DNA from: Cochlodiniinecator piscidefendens
Lineage (GTDB): Bacteria; Pseudomonadota; Alphaproteobacteria; Rhodobacterales; Rhodobacteraceae
Assembly: GCF_011326755.1 (NCBI RefSeq)
Contig: NZ_JAAOIE010000001.1
Span: 584,344-648,343 of the forward strand
Direction of reading: 5' to 3'
Length of the DNA stretch: 64,000 bases
How positions within the stretch are numbered: position 1 is the first letter of the stretch; every line of letters begins with the position of its first letter. Below are positions 34,984 through 44,762 of the stretch, one piece after another. The notes beneath the pieces are model-generated. The model did not search any database. It saw only the letters and a list, made by a program, of their open reading frames with translations, and was not told the DNA's origin. A program made the translations under genes and the position numbers.

Positions 34984-37900
34984 ATGGCGATGGAAAAAAC
35001 ATTTGACGCAGGCGCAGCTGAATCCCGCATTTATGCAAAATGGGAAGACGCAGGTGCCTTTAAGGCTGGCGCGAACGCGAAAGACGGCAAAGACACCTTT
35101 TCCATCATGATCCCACCGCCCAACGTCACGGGCGTTTTGCATGTCGGCCATGCCTTTAACAACACCATTCAGGACATTCTGATCCGTTGGAAGCGTATGC
35201 AGGGCTTTGACACCCTATGGCAGCCAGGCCAAGACCACGCGGGGATTGCCACGCAGCTGGTTGTGGAACGCAAACTGGCCGAAACCGGTCAGCCTACGCG
35301 CGCGGAAATGGGCCGTGAAAAGTTCCTAGAAAAAGTCATGGAATGGAAAGAAGAAAGCGGCGGCACGATCATTCAGCAGCTAAAACGCCTTGGCGCGTCC
35401 TGTGACTGGTCCCGCAATGCTTTTACCATGGATGAGAACTTCCATGATGCCGTGATTAAGGTCTTTGTCGATATGTACGACAAAGGGCTCATCTATCGCG
35501 GCAAACGTTTGGTCAACTGGGACCCGCATTTCGAAACCGCGATTTCTGACCTTGAAGTCGAAAGCACCGAAGTTGACGGCCACATGTGGCACTTCAAATA
35601 CCCGCTCGCGGGGGGTGCTACCTACGAGTACGTTGAAAAAGACGAAGACGGCAACATCACCCTACGCGAAACCCGCGATTACATCTCGATCGCCACCACA
35701 CGCCCGGAAACCATGTTGGGCGATGGCGCAGTTGCGGTGCACCCAAGCGACGAACGCTACGCCCCTATCGTTGGCAAACTTTGCGAAATTCCTGTGGGCC
35801 CAAAGGCGCAGCGCCGTTTGATCCCGATCATCACGGATGAATACCCAGACAAAGATTTTGGCTCTGGTGCTGTGAAAATCACCGGTGCGCATGATTTCAA
35901 CGACTACGGCGTCGCCAAACGCAACAACATCCCGCTTTATGCGTTGATGGACAGCACCGCAAAAATGCGCGCCGATGGCCTACCCTACGCCGAGGCCGCA
36001 GCGCTTGCGCAGTCCATCGCCAACGGCGAGGCCGCCCCAGCAGATACAACACCTATCAACCTAGTCCCCGAAGAATACCGTGGGTTAGATCGTTTTGATG
36101 CACGTGCCAAAGTCATCGCTGAAATCTCAGCCGAAGGGCTGGCAGTGATGTGTGACGTAACCAAAACCGACGAAGACGGTGCAGAGACCACGGTTTCTGT
36201 TCCTTACGTCGAAAACAAAAAGATCATGCAGCCGTTTGGTGACCGTTCAAAAGTGGTGATTGAACCAATGCTGACCGATCAATGGTTTGTGGACACCGAT
36301 AAAATCGTTGGCCCCGCATTGGATGCCGTACGCGATGGCCGCACCAAAATCATGCCAGAGAGCGGCGAAAAAGTGTACTACCACTGGCTCGACAATATCG
36401 AACCTTGGTGTATTTCGCGTCAGCTGTGGTGGGGACACCAAATCCCAGTTTGGTATGGACCACATATTGACGAAGACGGAAGTCTATTCAATCAAATCAA
36501 ATCAAATCCTAGCGGGCGCGATACGACAAACGATATTGCTTTCTGCGCTCACTCAGCGGAAGCCGCCGCTGAAAAAGCTCGTAAGTACTACGGTAGTAGC
36601 CACACCGTTACAGCAACCGATAATACCTCAGCAAAAATTGGCTTTAATAAAACTGGTGGGTTTGAGATCGGCCTCTACCGCGACCCTGACGTACTCGACA
36701 CTTGGTTCTCTTCCGGCCTTTGGCCCATCGGCACTTTGGGCTGGCCAAATGAAACGCCTGAACTCGCGAAATACTTCCCGACGGATGTACTTGTTACCGG
36801 GCAGGATATTTTGTTCTTCTGGGTTGCGCGCATGATGATGATGCAGCAGGCCGTCGTTGAACAGGACCCGTTCCACACCGTGTACCTGCACCAGCTTGTA
36901 CGCGATGAAAAAGGGGAAAAGATGTCAAAGACACGGGGCAATGTGATTGACCCGTTGGAAATCGTTGACGTCTACGGTGCCGACGCGCTGCGCTTTACCA
37001 TGACCCAGATGGCGGCGATGGGCGGTGTGTTGAAACTGTCTGAGGATCGGATCAAAGGCTACCGCAACTTTGGCACTAAAATCTGGAACGCCTCACGCTT
37101 TGCTGAAATGAATGGCGTGTTTGAGGTAGAGCGCATCACAGATGTTGCCGATCTAAACGTTACCCAAACCGTGAACCGCTGGATCATCGGCGAAACTGCT
37201 AAGGTCCGCGAAGAAATCGACGCCGCCCTAGAGGCATACCGCTTTAACGACGCTGCCAATGCGCTTTATGCCTTTGTCTGGGGTAAGGTCTGCGATTGGT
37301 ATGTTGAGCTGTCAAAGCCGCTGTTCTTTAGCGAAGATGACCTTCTGATCGGTGAAACCCGTCAGGTGATGGGTTGGGTGCTGGATCAATGTTATACCTT
37401 ACTCCACCCGATCATGCCCTTCATCACCGAAGAGCTGTGGGAAAATTCGGCCAAGCGCGACACGATGTTGATCCACACCGATTGGCCGACCTACGCTGCC
37501 GCTGATCTGTTAGACGCTGACGCTGACCGCGAAATGAACTGGGTCATCGCCCTGATCGAAAATGTACGGTCCGCCCGTCAGCAAATGCACGTCCCTGCCG
37601 GTCTGAAAATCCCGGTGATTTTGCAAGACCTCGACGACAAGGGCCGCGTTGCGTTGGAAAACAACATGGCGTTGATCCAGAAAATGGCACGCATTGACAG
37701 CATCACTGAAATGGCAGAATTGCCCAAAGGATGTGTCACTGTTGCCGTCGATGGCGGTACTTTTGCACTGCCACTGGCTGAGATCATCGACATTGATGCG
37801 GAAAAAGCCCGGCTTGACAAAAACCTCGGCAAACTTGCTAAGGAGCTCGGCGGTTTGCGTGGGCGCCTGAACAACCCAAAATTCGTGGCCTCCGCCCCGG

Positions 37901-37998
37901 ATGAGGTTGTCGAAGAGGCCCGCCAGAACCTCGCTGCGCGCGAAGAAGAGGAAGACAAACTCAAACTCGCGCTCGCCCGCTTGGCCGAGATTGGCTAA
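34984..37998 (+). CDS. valS: Valyl-tRNA synthetase
   Basis: A 1004-residue class I synthetase. The HIGH motif is HVGH in [15 protein letters not shown], the KMSKS motif is KMSKT, and the C-terminal coiled coil (about 930-1000) that contacts tRNA is present. The CP1 editing domain lies in between. Around residues 495-560 there is a segment (36480-36660) with low-complexity TCAAA repeats and codons unlike the rest of the gene, just before [12 protein letters not shown]; the length of this linker varies in the family. Next comes a terminator. In relatives I recall valS beside the PopZ-like gene; here they are 11 kb apart. Confidence 0.97.
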   Translation: MAMEKTFDAGAAESRIYAKWEDAGAFKAGANAKDGKDTFSIMIPPPNVTGVLHVGHAFNNTIQDILIRWKRMQGFDTLWQPGQDHAGIATQLVVERKLAETGQPTRAEMGREKFLEKVMEWKEESGGTIIQQLKRLGASCDWSRNAFTMDENFHDAVIKVFVDMYDKGLIYRGKRLVNWDPHFETAISDLEVESTEVDGHMWHFKYPLAGGATYEYVEKDEDGNITLRETRDYISIATTRPETMLGDGAVAVHPSDERYAPIVGKLCEIPVGPKAQRRLIPIITDEYPDKDFGSGAVKITGAHDFNDYGVAKRNNIPLYALMDSTAKMRADGLPYAEAAALAQSIANGEAAPADTTPINLVPEEYRGLDRFDARAKVIAEISAEGLAVMCDVTKTDEDGAETTVSVPYVENKKIMQPFGDRSKVVIEPMLTDQWFVDTDKIVGPALDAVRDGRTKIMPESGEKVYYHWLDNIEPWCISRQLWWGHQIPVWYGPHIDEDGSLFNQIKSNPSGRDTTNDIAFCAHSAEAAAEKARKYYGSSHTVTATDNTSAKIGFNKTGGFEIGLYRDPDVLDTWFSSGLWPIGTLGWPNETPELAKYFPTDVLVTGQDILFFWVARMMMMQQAVVEQDPFHTVYLHQLVRDEKGEKMSKTRGNVIDPLEIVDVYGADALRFTMTQMAAMGGVLKLSEDRIKGYRNFGTKIWNASRFAEMNGVFEVERITDVADLNVTQTVNRWIIGETAKVREEIDAALEAYRFNDAANALYAFVWGKVCDWYVELSKPLFFSEDDLLIGETRQVMGWVLDQCYTLLHPIMPFITEELWENSAKRDTMLIHTDWPTYAAADLLDADADREMNWVIALIENVRSARQQMHVPAGLKIPVILQDLDDKGRVALENNMALIQKMARIDSITEMAELPKGCVTVAVDGGTFALPLAEIIDIDAEKARLDKNLGKLAKELGGLRGRLNNPKFVASAPDEVVEEARQNLAAREEEEDKLKLALARLAEIG

Positions 37999-38006
37999 GA
38001 ATAAGG

Positions 38007-38039
38007 GGCTCAAACCTTAGGGTTTGGGCCTTTCTTTTT
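38007..38039 (+). terminator. Rho-independent terminator of valS
   Basis: Ten-base-pair stem ggctcaaacc (38007-38016) with ggtttgggcc (38021-38030), one G-U pair, followed by TTTCTTTTT. Confidence 0.85.
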
Positions 38040-38073
38040 AACAGTAATCACCTGACGATCAAAAGGACAGACA

Positions 38074-38385
38074 ATGGGAGAATACTTCATTTTTATCGTC
38101 GCCGTTGTGATCGCCACCTTTTGGATCGCCCTGTCGTTAGGTTTGCGGTATTCCCAAGCAAGCCTGTTGTTTGGCATCGTGGCGCTGGCTCTCGCCCCGA
38201 TTGCAATGCACAGAATTTCCAGCCAAAATTGGGCCATCGGAACGATTTGCGGGTTGGGGATTTTTGCAAGCTTTCCCATGAAAAGGCTGTTTCAGCTGGA
38301 TGGTCCACTTCAGGAAGTTCCGGTGAGTCTACTTTACATCGCTATCCTCTGGGTCATCTCCATGCCTTGGAAGAAAGCAACATAA
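38074..38385 (+). CDS. Small membrane protein of unknown function
   Basis: A 103-residue hydrophobic protein with about four short membrane helices (3-24, 29-46, 52-70, 80-97). It has its own region after the valS terminator and ends 54 bp before the MFS gene on the same strand. I do not recognise the family. It might be co-transcribed with the transporter. Confidence 0.6.
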   Translation: MGEYFIFIVAVVIATFWIALSLGLRYSQASLLFGIVALALAPIAMHRISSQNWAIGTICGLGIFASFPMKRLFQLDGPLQEVPVSLLYIAILWVISMPWKKAT

Positions 38386-38439
38386 CCCACTGATAGGCCA
38401 CTTTTTCACCCCATCATCCCCCGAATACGCGGAGATACT

Positions 38440-39627
38440 ATGTCCTTTAAGATCGACCGTACCGATACCATTCTTTTCCTAGGTGGCATCACTGCCCTCG
38501 CTGCAATTTCGATTGATATCATCCTGCCAGCAACAGGGGTGATTGCCCGTGACTTTGGGCTTGCGGATCAATTCGGTGCCTCGTTGGTCGGGTTTTACTT
38601 CCTATCCTATGCGATTGGACAGTTGTTTTGGGGTTTGTTTTCCGATGCTTATGGGCGGAAGTTTGCACTTGGCCTTAGCCTGCTGGGTTTTTCTGGTGCC
38701 TCTATTGCCTGCGCTGTGGCGACTGATTTCAACGCCCTTCTGGGGTTCCGGTTTTTACAAGGGCTGATGTGCGGCGCGCCGGTTGTGGCGCGGGCGATTG
38801 TGCGTGACACCAGTTCCGGTAAAGAAGCCGCGCAAACCATGGCATCGCTCAGTGCAATCCTAACCGTTGCCACGTTAATCGCCCCAGTCATCGGGTCCGG
38901 GTTATTGGTGTTGACCAACTGGCGCGCGATTTTTGCGATACTGGTTGTGCTCAGTCTCGTTTTCTTGGTTTACATCTTGCTTCGGCTTCCGGAAACGGCG
39001 GGCATTCGTCGCCCTGAGCGTTTCCGTCTGAAATTTGTGTTATCCGCTGGGCGCAATCTGTTGGGCCTCCGAGAGTTTGTCAGCCCGATGCTGGTCAGCG
39101 CGTTTACCTTTGGTGGATATGCCGCAATCTTGTCTGTTGGGGCTATCGTTGCAGAAACCCGCTATGAGGTATCCCCCGGCGCATTTGGGTCGATTTTTGC
39201 CTTGGCCGCGCTCACCAATACCGCTGGGATTCTGCTTGCAAAGAAATTGCTGAAAAAGCGTAGCCTGAAAACCGTCTCAAATATCGCAATGGCGGCATTG
39301 GTTGGGGCTGGCATCGTTCAGTTCATTATTTCTTTTATGTCCCCGTCGCTGTTGGTGTTTTGGGGATCGGTCTGTTTGTATGTTTTGGCGTTTGGCCTGA
39401 CCTACCCCGTTGCGTCGGCCTCCGCGATGGAACCTGCAGGTGACAGCCCGGGGTTTGCCTCATCTTTGTTGGGGTCCTGTGGTGTGGCCATGGGGACGTT
39501 TGGCACTTTGGTTGCTACGGCTTTGTTTGATGGCACACACACCGCAGTGTCCATCACCATGGCTTTGTTTGCAGGGTTCGCCTGCGCCGCCTTTATATGG
39601 GGGCGCAGACGCCCGGATGCGCCCTAG
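38440..39627 (+). CDS. MFS transporter, Bcr/CflA-type multidrug efflux
   Basis: A 395-residue transporter with 12 predicted helices. The signature between helices 2 and 3 is seen as GLFSDAYGRKFAL, and SIDIILPA near the N-terminus is typical of the Bcr/CflA drug:H+ antiporter group. The natural substrate cannot be told. Its stop codon overlaps by two bases that of the small convergent Tat-signal gene at 39624. Confidence 0.88.
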   Translation: MSFKIDRTDTILFLGGITALAAISIDIILPATGVIARDFGLADQFGASLVGFYFLSYAIGQLFWGLFSDAYGRKFALGLSLLGFSGASIACAVATDFNALLGFRFLQGLMCGAPVVARAIVRDTSSGKEAAQTMASLSAILTVATLIAPVIGSGLLVLTNWRAIFAILVVLSLVFLVYILLRLPETAGIRRPERFRLKFVLSAGRNLLGLREFVSPMLVSAFTFGGYAAILSVGAIVAETRYEVSPGAFGSIFALAALTNTAGILLAKKLLKKRSLKTVSNIAMAALVGAGIVQFIISFMSPSLLVFWGSVCLYVLAFGLTYPVASASAMEPAGDSPGFASSLLGSCGVAMGTFGTLVATALFDGTHTAVSITMALFAGFACAAFIWGRRRPDAP

Positions 39628-39782
39628 GGCACCAGACGTTCCACAGCGCGCATCATTCCTAGGGATTTATCGTAGACCAACGTCAAAATGCGTCGGCCGC
39701 TGGTTGTGCTCAACCTCGGAGCCAGTCTCACGGCACCCGCAGCAAAGCCAGTTGCGATAAATCCTCGTCGCGATAGTTGCAT
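39624..39782 (-). CDS. Tiny Tat-signal protein (52 aa)
   Basis: A 52-residue protein starting MQLSRRGFIATGFAAGA, a twin-arginine signal (RRGFI), followed by a short mature part ending ILTLVYDKSLGMMRAVERLV. GAGG stands 9 nt upstream of the ATG. I recall similar short Tat-signal proteins beside this aminotransferase gene in other roseobacters, which supports it as a gene. The mature peptide of about 25 residues has no known role. It is divergent from the aminotransferase at 39880. Confidence 0.65.
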   Translation of the reverse strand: MQLSRRGFIATGFAAGAVRLAPRLSTTSGRRILTLVYDKSLGMMRAVERLVP

Positions 39783-39879
39783 TTGCGCAATCCTCTTTTT
39801 TGCGATTGATTCTCATGTAGTCACGATTACCGATAAATCAACCCTTGCGCCTATGTCGTCATTTGGCTTAGCTCGCGCT

Positions 39880-40986
39880 ATGACTGATCCTCGCTTAACG
39901 CCCCTCGCCGCCCGTTTACCTGCAACAGTTCCCTTTGTGGGTCCCGAAGCCCAAGAGCGCAGCACAGGTGCCACCTTCGCTGCGAGGCTCGGTGCCAATG
40001 AGAACGCATTTGGCCCATCTCCAAAAGCAATTGCAGCGATGGAAGGTGCGTCATCTGACATTTGGATGTATGCAGACCCCGAAAGCCATGATCTACGTCA
40101 TGCACTCGCCGCGCATCACAATATCCCTGCGGACTGCATCATGGTAGGCGAAGGGATCGACGGGTTGCTCGGCTACCTTGTCCGGCTATTTGTTGGCGAA
40201 GGGGACCGCGTTGTCACCTCTGACGGAGCCTATCCAACCTTTAATTATCATGTGGCGGGCTTTGGTGGTGTGGTCGAAAAGGTTCCTTATCGTGACGACC
40301 ATGAAGACCCCATCGCGCTTATGCAGCGGGCAAACGAAGTGGACGCAAAACTCGTCTACCTTGCTAATCCCGACAATCCTATGGGCACATGGCACAGTGC
40401 AGACATGATCAACAACGCCATCACGCAAACCCCTAAAAATGCTTTGCTGATCTTAGACGAAGCTTATGTTGAATTTGCGCCCGAAGGCACAGCCCCTGCC
40501 ATTGACCCGACTGATAACCGTGTCATTCGGATGCGCACCTTTTCCAAAGCCTATGGCATGGCTGGCGGGCGTGTCGGTTATGCCATCAGTACACCAGAAA
40601 TCATCATGGCCTTTAATAAGGTACGCAACCATTTCGGAATGAATCGCGCGGCGCAGATTGGCAGCCTTGAGGCTTTAAAAGATCAGGCACATCTCTTTTC
40701 GACGTTAGAAAACGTCACAGAGGCCCGCCAGCGCATTCGATCCATCGCACAAGACAACGGATTAACCTGCGTCCCTTCCGCTACGAATTTTGTCGCCATA
40801 GATTGTGGTGGTGACGGCGCATTTGCCAAACGTGTTTTAACTGAATTGGTGGCACGCGGCATTTTTGTCCGCATGCCCTTTGTGGCCCCTCAGGACCGCT
40901 GCATTCGTGCTTCTGCCGGATCAGAGCAACAGCTTTCTGCGTTTGAAGCCGCACTCCCCGAAGCGCTAAACGCAGCACGATCCTGA
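39880..40986 (+). CDS. Histidinol-phosphate aminotransferase-like PLP enzyme
   Basis: A 368-residue class I/II aminotransferase. The PLP-binding Lys is in TFSKAYGMAG, with LANPDNPMGT and LDEAYVEF as the other cofactor-contacting blocks, all close to HisC. The start at 39880 (MTDPRLTPLA) is where the family begins; an ATG at 39853 and a longer open frame are less likely, and no good ribosome-binding site is seen for any. The 3' end overlaps a convergent class V aminotransferase gene by 97 bp. Whether it acts on histidinol phosphate or another amino acid is open. Confidence 0.85.
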   Translation: MTDPRLTPLAARLPATVPFVGPEAQERSTGATFAARLGANENAFGPSPKAIAAMEGASSDIWMYADPESHDLRHALAAHHNIPADCIMVGEGIDGLLGYLVRLFVGEGDRVVTSDGAYPTFNYHVAGFGGVVEKVPYRDDHEDPIALMQRANEVDAKLVYLANPDNPMGTWHSADMINNAITQTPKNALLILDEAYVEFAPEGTAPAIDPTDNRVIRMRTFSKAYGMAGGRVGYAISTPEIIMAFNKVRNHFGMNRAAQIGSLEALKDQAHLFSTLENVTEARQRIRSIAQDNGLTCVPSATNFVAIDCGGDGAFAKRVLTELVARGIFVRMPFVAPQDRCIRASAGSEQQLSAFEAALPEALNAARS

Positions 40987-42182
40987 ACACCTGCACATAC
41001 GGCGGCAGCAGCAGACAAGCCACCCGCCGTATGTTCGATATTCAGAGCACATAACCCCGTTTCAATGGCCCCCAATGTACCAAGAACCATATGCGCGTTC
41101 ACATGCCCCATATGGCCAACCCGGAAATAGCTATGCCATTCTGGCGTGCCTGACGGCGCCATACCCAGTCCAATCCCCAGCGTCACGCCAAGTTGTTCTG
41201 TTAGATAATCGCGTAACGCAGTGCCATTTGGCCCATCTAAACGCGCGGCGGTTACGGCATGGCTCCGTTTTTTGAGATCATCGATCATCATCCAACTCTC
41301 GCCGCCCTGAGACCACGCATCAAAAGCAGCCCAAACTGCACGCGCCAAAGTTTCGTGACGCGCCCATGCATTTTCCACGCCTTCCTCAAGGACCAACATA
41401 TCCAAGGCTTCCCGCAGCCCAAACAGATGATGCGTCGGCGCGGTGCCATCAAAGTATTGATAAAACGCCTGCGGTGTCGCCCGAGGCACCCAATCCCAAT
41501 AAGGCGAAATCGTACCAAGCTTCGCGCGCGCCTCGGCGGCCTTTTCATTGAAAAACAAAAACGCCAAACCGGGTGGCACCATCAACCCCTTTTGGCTGGA
41601 GGCCAACGCAACATCGATGCCCCAGTCATCCATTTCAAAGCGATCGCATCCCATAGAGGCAATACAATCTGCCATTAGCAAAGCGGGATGTCCTAAATCA
41701 TCCAAAATCTTGCGAACAGCATATAGATCATTTTTGACAGAACTCGATGTATCGACATGAGTTGTCAGCAAAGCCTTTATTTCATGACTTTTATCTGCCG
41801 AAAGCACTTCTGCAATTTTGGCTAGGTCGAATGTAGACGACAAATCAGAGTTCAGAACTTCGACCTGTAAACCAACGGCTTGCGCAACTTTTGACCAGCC
41901 TTCACCGAAATGTCCGGTCACCAACGATAGAACCTTGTCACCAGCCCGCACAGTATTGGCAAGCGCGGCTTCCCACATGCCATGCCCGTTGGAAATATAA
42001 ATTGTTGCACTGTGTCGTGTACGTGCGACGGCCTTCAAATCCTCGACGATGCTTGCCACCGTATCCAACAATGGCCCCCCATAAATGTTGGGAGCAGGTT
42101 TGTGCATCGCGCGCAACACACGATCAGGCGTAACAGATGGCCCCGGAATTGCGAGATAATGACGGCCATTGGCAAGGTTCAT
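40890..42182 (-). CDS. Class V aminotransferase (serine-glyoxylate / aspartate-type)
   Basis: A 430-residue PLP enzyme of the alanine-glyoxylate/serine-glyoxylate aminotransferase family. The cofactor Lys is in ASSQKGLMVPPG, with ADCIASMG before it. GGAGAA lies 8 nt upstream of the ATG at 42182. The family sequence ends at about LSAAAAV, but the frame runs on for 32 codons into the antisense of the 3' end of the neighbouring aminotransferase gene (to 40890), giving a Ser/Ala/Cys-rich tail. Either the original stop was lost or the overlap is an old feature of this pair. The likely role is the serine/glyoxylate branch of C1 metabolism or amino-acid turnover. Confidence 0.86.
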   Translation of the reverse strand: MNLANGRHYLAIPGPSVTPDRVLRAMHKPAPNIYGGPLLDTVASIVEDLKAVARTRHSATIYISNGHGMWEAALANTVRAGDKVLSLVTGHFGEGWSKVAQAVGLQVEVLNSDLSSTFDLAKIAEVLSADKSHEIKALLTTHVDTSSSVKNDLYAVRKILDDLGHPALLMADCIASMGCDRFEMDDWGIDVALASSQKGLMVPPGLAFLFFNEKAAEARAKLGTISPYWDWVPRATPQAFYQYFDGTAPTHHLFGLREALDMLVLEEGVENAWARHETLARAVWAAFDAWSQGGESWMMIDDLKKRSHAVTAARLDGPNGTALRDYLTEQLGVTLGIGLGMAPSGTPEWHSYFRVGHMGHVNAHMVLGTLGAIETGLCALNIEHTAGGLSAAAAVCAGVQDRAAFSASGSAASNAESCCSDPAEARMQRS

Positions 42183-42311
42183 GTGACAGTTCTCCTCAGA
42201 ATACCAAAGACCTAATCCGCCCACCTGCTTGGGTCAATAAGCGCGACTGGTTGCGCGCCTCTGAAGTTCAGGTTAGACCAAAAAGAACCTTAAAAAACGC
42301 AGGTCAGACCA

Positions 42312-44066
42312 TTGGACACCCTTGAACAAGACGGCTCAGGCAACACCAAAGGCCTGTTCAAACGGCTCTGGCGCGGATATTTATACCAACACCGCTATTG
42401 GATGGCCTTTTCGGTTTTTCTGATGATGCTCGAAGGCAGTACGCTGGCGATTCTTTCCAAAATGATGGAACCTATCTTTGATCGGGTTTTGATTGGCGGC
42501 GATTTAGGGGCTGTTTGGTGGGTCGGTGGGATCATCTTTGGCCTATTTGCGATCCGTGGAACAACTGATTTGATCAAAAAGGTCATATTGGCCCGCATTT
42601 CCCAGCGTTCCTCGACTGAAATGCAGGCGGACCTGCTGCGTCACATGATGACGCTCGACAGCACCTTTTTCTTTAAAAACCCGCCCGGCGCATTAATGGA
42701 ACGTATTCAAGGGGATACTGTTGCAGTTCAGGGCGTGTGGTCCGTCATTATTCAAGGATTGGGCCGTGATATATTTTCACTTTTCTGGTTACTCGTACTT
42801 GCCCTGTCTATTGATTGGGTTTGGACCGTCGTTGCGATTATTGCCGTACCAGTATTGATTTTCCCGATTGCGGGTCTTCAGCAATATATTCGGCGTAAAA
42901 CCCGTCAAATGCGCGAAGAAGCGACTAATCGTTCGACCCGGCTTGATGAAATATTCCACGGCATTCAGGCAGCCAAGCTTTACCAAATGGAAGATTATCA
43001 GGCCGGTCGCTTTGAAAGCATTGTGGACCGGATTGTTCGCGCTGAACTCAAGATTGCCGCCGGACGTGCCATGATCCCGTCTCTCGTGGATTTTGCCACC
43101 GGCCTTGGCTTTCTCGGGGTCATTTATGTCGGGGCCCAAGACATCATCGAAGGTGAAAAAACAGCCGGGCAATTCATGGCGTTTTTCACTGCGATGTCCC
43201 TCACCTTCCAACCTTTGCGCCGCCTCGGAAGCACCGCTGGTACATGGCAGGTTGCTGTGACCAGCCTCGCACGTTTGTTTTGGTTGTTTGATCAAAAGCC
43301 CTCAATTGCAGCGCCAAAAACCCCGGCCAACGTCCCGGAAGACCTGCGCATTGATCTTAGTAATGTCACGCTGTCCTATGGCGAAAACCCTGTGTTGCGG
43401 GGTATTGATTTAACCATTGAAGAAGGCCAAACCGTTGCTCTTGTCGGCGCATCAGGCGCTGGTAAAAGCTCTATTTTCAACACCTTAACGCGCCTTGTTG
43501 ATCCTCAGGAAGGAACAATAACTGTTGGCGGTCAAGACATCCGGCACTTCAATCTCACAGAATTGCGTGCTTTGTTTTCTGTTGTGTCGCAAGAAACGCT
43601 TTTGTTTGACGAAACCATTCGCAACAATATCTTACTGGGTCACCATGACATTGAGCCAGCGGCCTTGGCCCAAGCATTGGACGCCGCACATGTCAGCGAT
43701 TTCATAACCACCCTTCCTGACGGATTGGACACAGAGGCAGGCCCCCGTGGCGCGAACCTTTCGGGTGGCCAGCGTCAACGCGTTTCGATTGCACGCGCAT
43801 TACTGCGCAACGCCCCAATCTTGCTGTTGGATGAAGCGACCTCGGCCCTGGACACAAAATCCGAAGCATTGGTCCAAACAGCGTTAGACAGTCTGCGCGC
43901 GGGACGCACAACGCTTGTGATTGCGCACCGGCTTTCGACCATTCAAAACGCGGATAAGATCATCGTTATGGATCATGGAAAAATCGTTGAAACAGGCACA
44001 CACGCCGAATTGTTGAAAACCAAAGGTGTCTACGCCCAACTTCATGCCATGCAATCTGATACTTAA
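42312..44066 (+). CDS. ABC exporter, fused permease and ATPase (MsbA-like)
   Basis: A 584-residue half-transporter. Residues about 25-310 form the six-helix membrane domain, the rest the ATPase with Walker A GASGAGKSS, signature NLSGGQRQR, Walker B ILLLDEATSALD and the switch His in IAHRLS. It works as a homodimer. The start appears to be a TTG at 42312 with CAGG upstream; the first in-frame ATG would remove the first helix's N-terminal part. MsbA-type proteins flip lipids or export drugs; the substrate cannot be fixed. A terminator lies 125 bp past the stop. Confidence 0.9.
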   Translation: MDTLEQDGSGNTKGLFKRLWRGYLYQHRYWMAFSVFLMMLEGSTLAILSKMMEPIFDRVLIGGDLGAVWWVGGIIFGLFAIRGTTDLIKKVILARISQRSSTEMQADLLRHMMTLDSTFFFKNPPGALMERIQGDTVAVQGVWSVIIQGLGRDIFSLFWLLVLALSIDWVWTVVAIIAVPVLIFPIAGLQQYIRRKTRQMREEATNRSTRLDEIFHGIQAAKLYQMEDYQAGRFESIVDRIVRAELKIAAGRAMIPSLVDFATGLGFLGVIYVGAQDIIEGEKTAGQFMAFFTAMSLTFQPLRRLGSTAGTWQVAVTSLARLFWLFDQKPSIAAPKTPANVPEDLRIDLSNVTLSYGENPVLRGIDLTIEEGQTVALVGASGAGKSSIFNTLTRLVDPQEGTITVGGQDIRHFNLTELRALFSVVSQETLLFDETIRNNILLGHHDIEPAALAQALDAAHVSDFITTLPDGLDTEAGPRGANLSGGQRQRVSIARALLRNAPILLLDEATSALDTKSEALVQTALDSLRAGRTTLVIAHRLSTIQNADKIIVMDHGKIVETGTHAELLKTKGVYAQLHAMQSDT

Positions 44067-44191
44067 TTTTGTTCTACCTTGAATTTTGAGCGCAGTTCAG
44101 AAATACCAGTGCCTATGAACACCTTACGTCTTTCTTTTGTGACCTATCAAACGCCTTAAATAAGGCGGGTGTTATCATGTAATATGAAATG

Positions 44192-44220
44192 AAACCGCCG
44201 CTCAGGCGGTTTTGTTTTTC
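44192..44220 (+). terminator. Rho-independent terminator
   Basis: Stem aaaccgcc (44192-44199) with ggcggttt (44205-44212), followed by TGTTTTTC. It lies between the ABC exporter gene and the acetyltransferase gene. Confidence 0.8.
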
Positions 44221-44245
44221 TTGGGCGGCACATCAGGAGCCAATT

Positions 44246-44725
44246 ATGCCCAACACAATCGTTACGCGCCCCGCGCAAAGGGAAGACCTCCCCCAAATCA
44301 GCGCAATGATCGAACAGCTTGCCAACCATCATGACGACACCGCTGTCGTTGATATTGAAGTGCTCAGTGATTTAATCTTCGAACAGCATCCATGGGTTTT
44401 CGCTTCAGTTGCAACGCTGCGCCAAAAACCAATTGGTTATGTTGTCACCTGCCCGTTAATTCAACTGCAATGGTCACAAAAAGGCGTGGATATACACCAC
44501 CTGTTCGTCGATGCCGCCCACCGAGGACAAGGGGTAGGTAAACAATTGGTACGAACCGCCATAGAGGATGCAAAAACGCGTGGGTGTACCTATGTCACCA
44601 TCGGGACGGCCCATGACAACACAGCGGCGCAGGCGGCATATCAGGCAATGGGTTTCACACAATTGGCGGCACCAGGCCCCCGATTTCGCATTCGTGTGGA
44701 CGGCCCCCTTTCCAACGGAAATTAA
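44246..44725 (+). CDS. GNAT-family N-acetyltransferase
   Basis: A 159-residue acetyltransferase. The acetyl-CoA-binding motif A is seen as VDAAHRGQGVGKQLV (R/Q-x-x-G-x-G/A), with IHHLFV before it and the C-terminal AAYQAMGF block. The ATG at 44246 is preceded by AGGAG at 6 nt. The acceptor molecule is unknown. It lies 37 bp before ygfZ on the same strand, so the two are probably co-transcribed. Confidence 0.88.
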   Translation: MPNTIVTRPAQREDLPQISAMIEQLANHHDDTAVVDIEVLSDLIFEQHPWVFASVATLRQKPIGYVVTCPLIQLQWSQKGVDIHHLFVDAAHRGQGVGKQLVRTAIEDAKTRGCTYVTIGTAHDNTAAQAAYQAMGFTQLAAPGPRFRIRVDGPLSNGN

Positions 44726-44762
44726 GCGTATATATCTAAGCGGCGCGAACGAAGGACATCCC

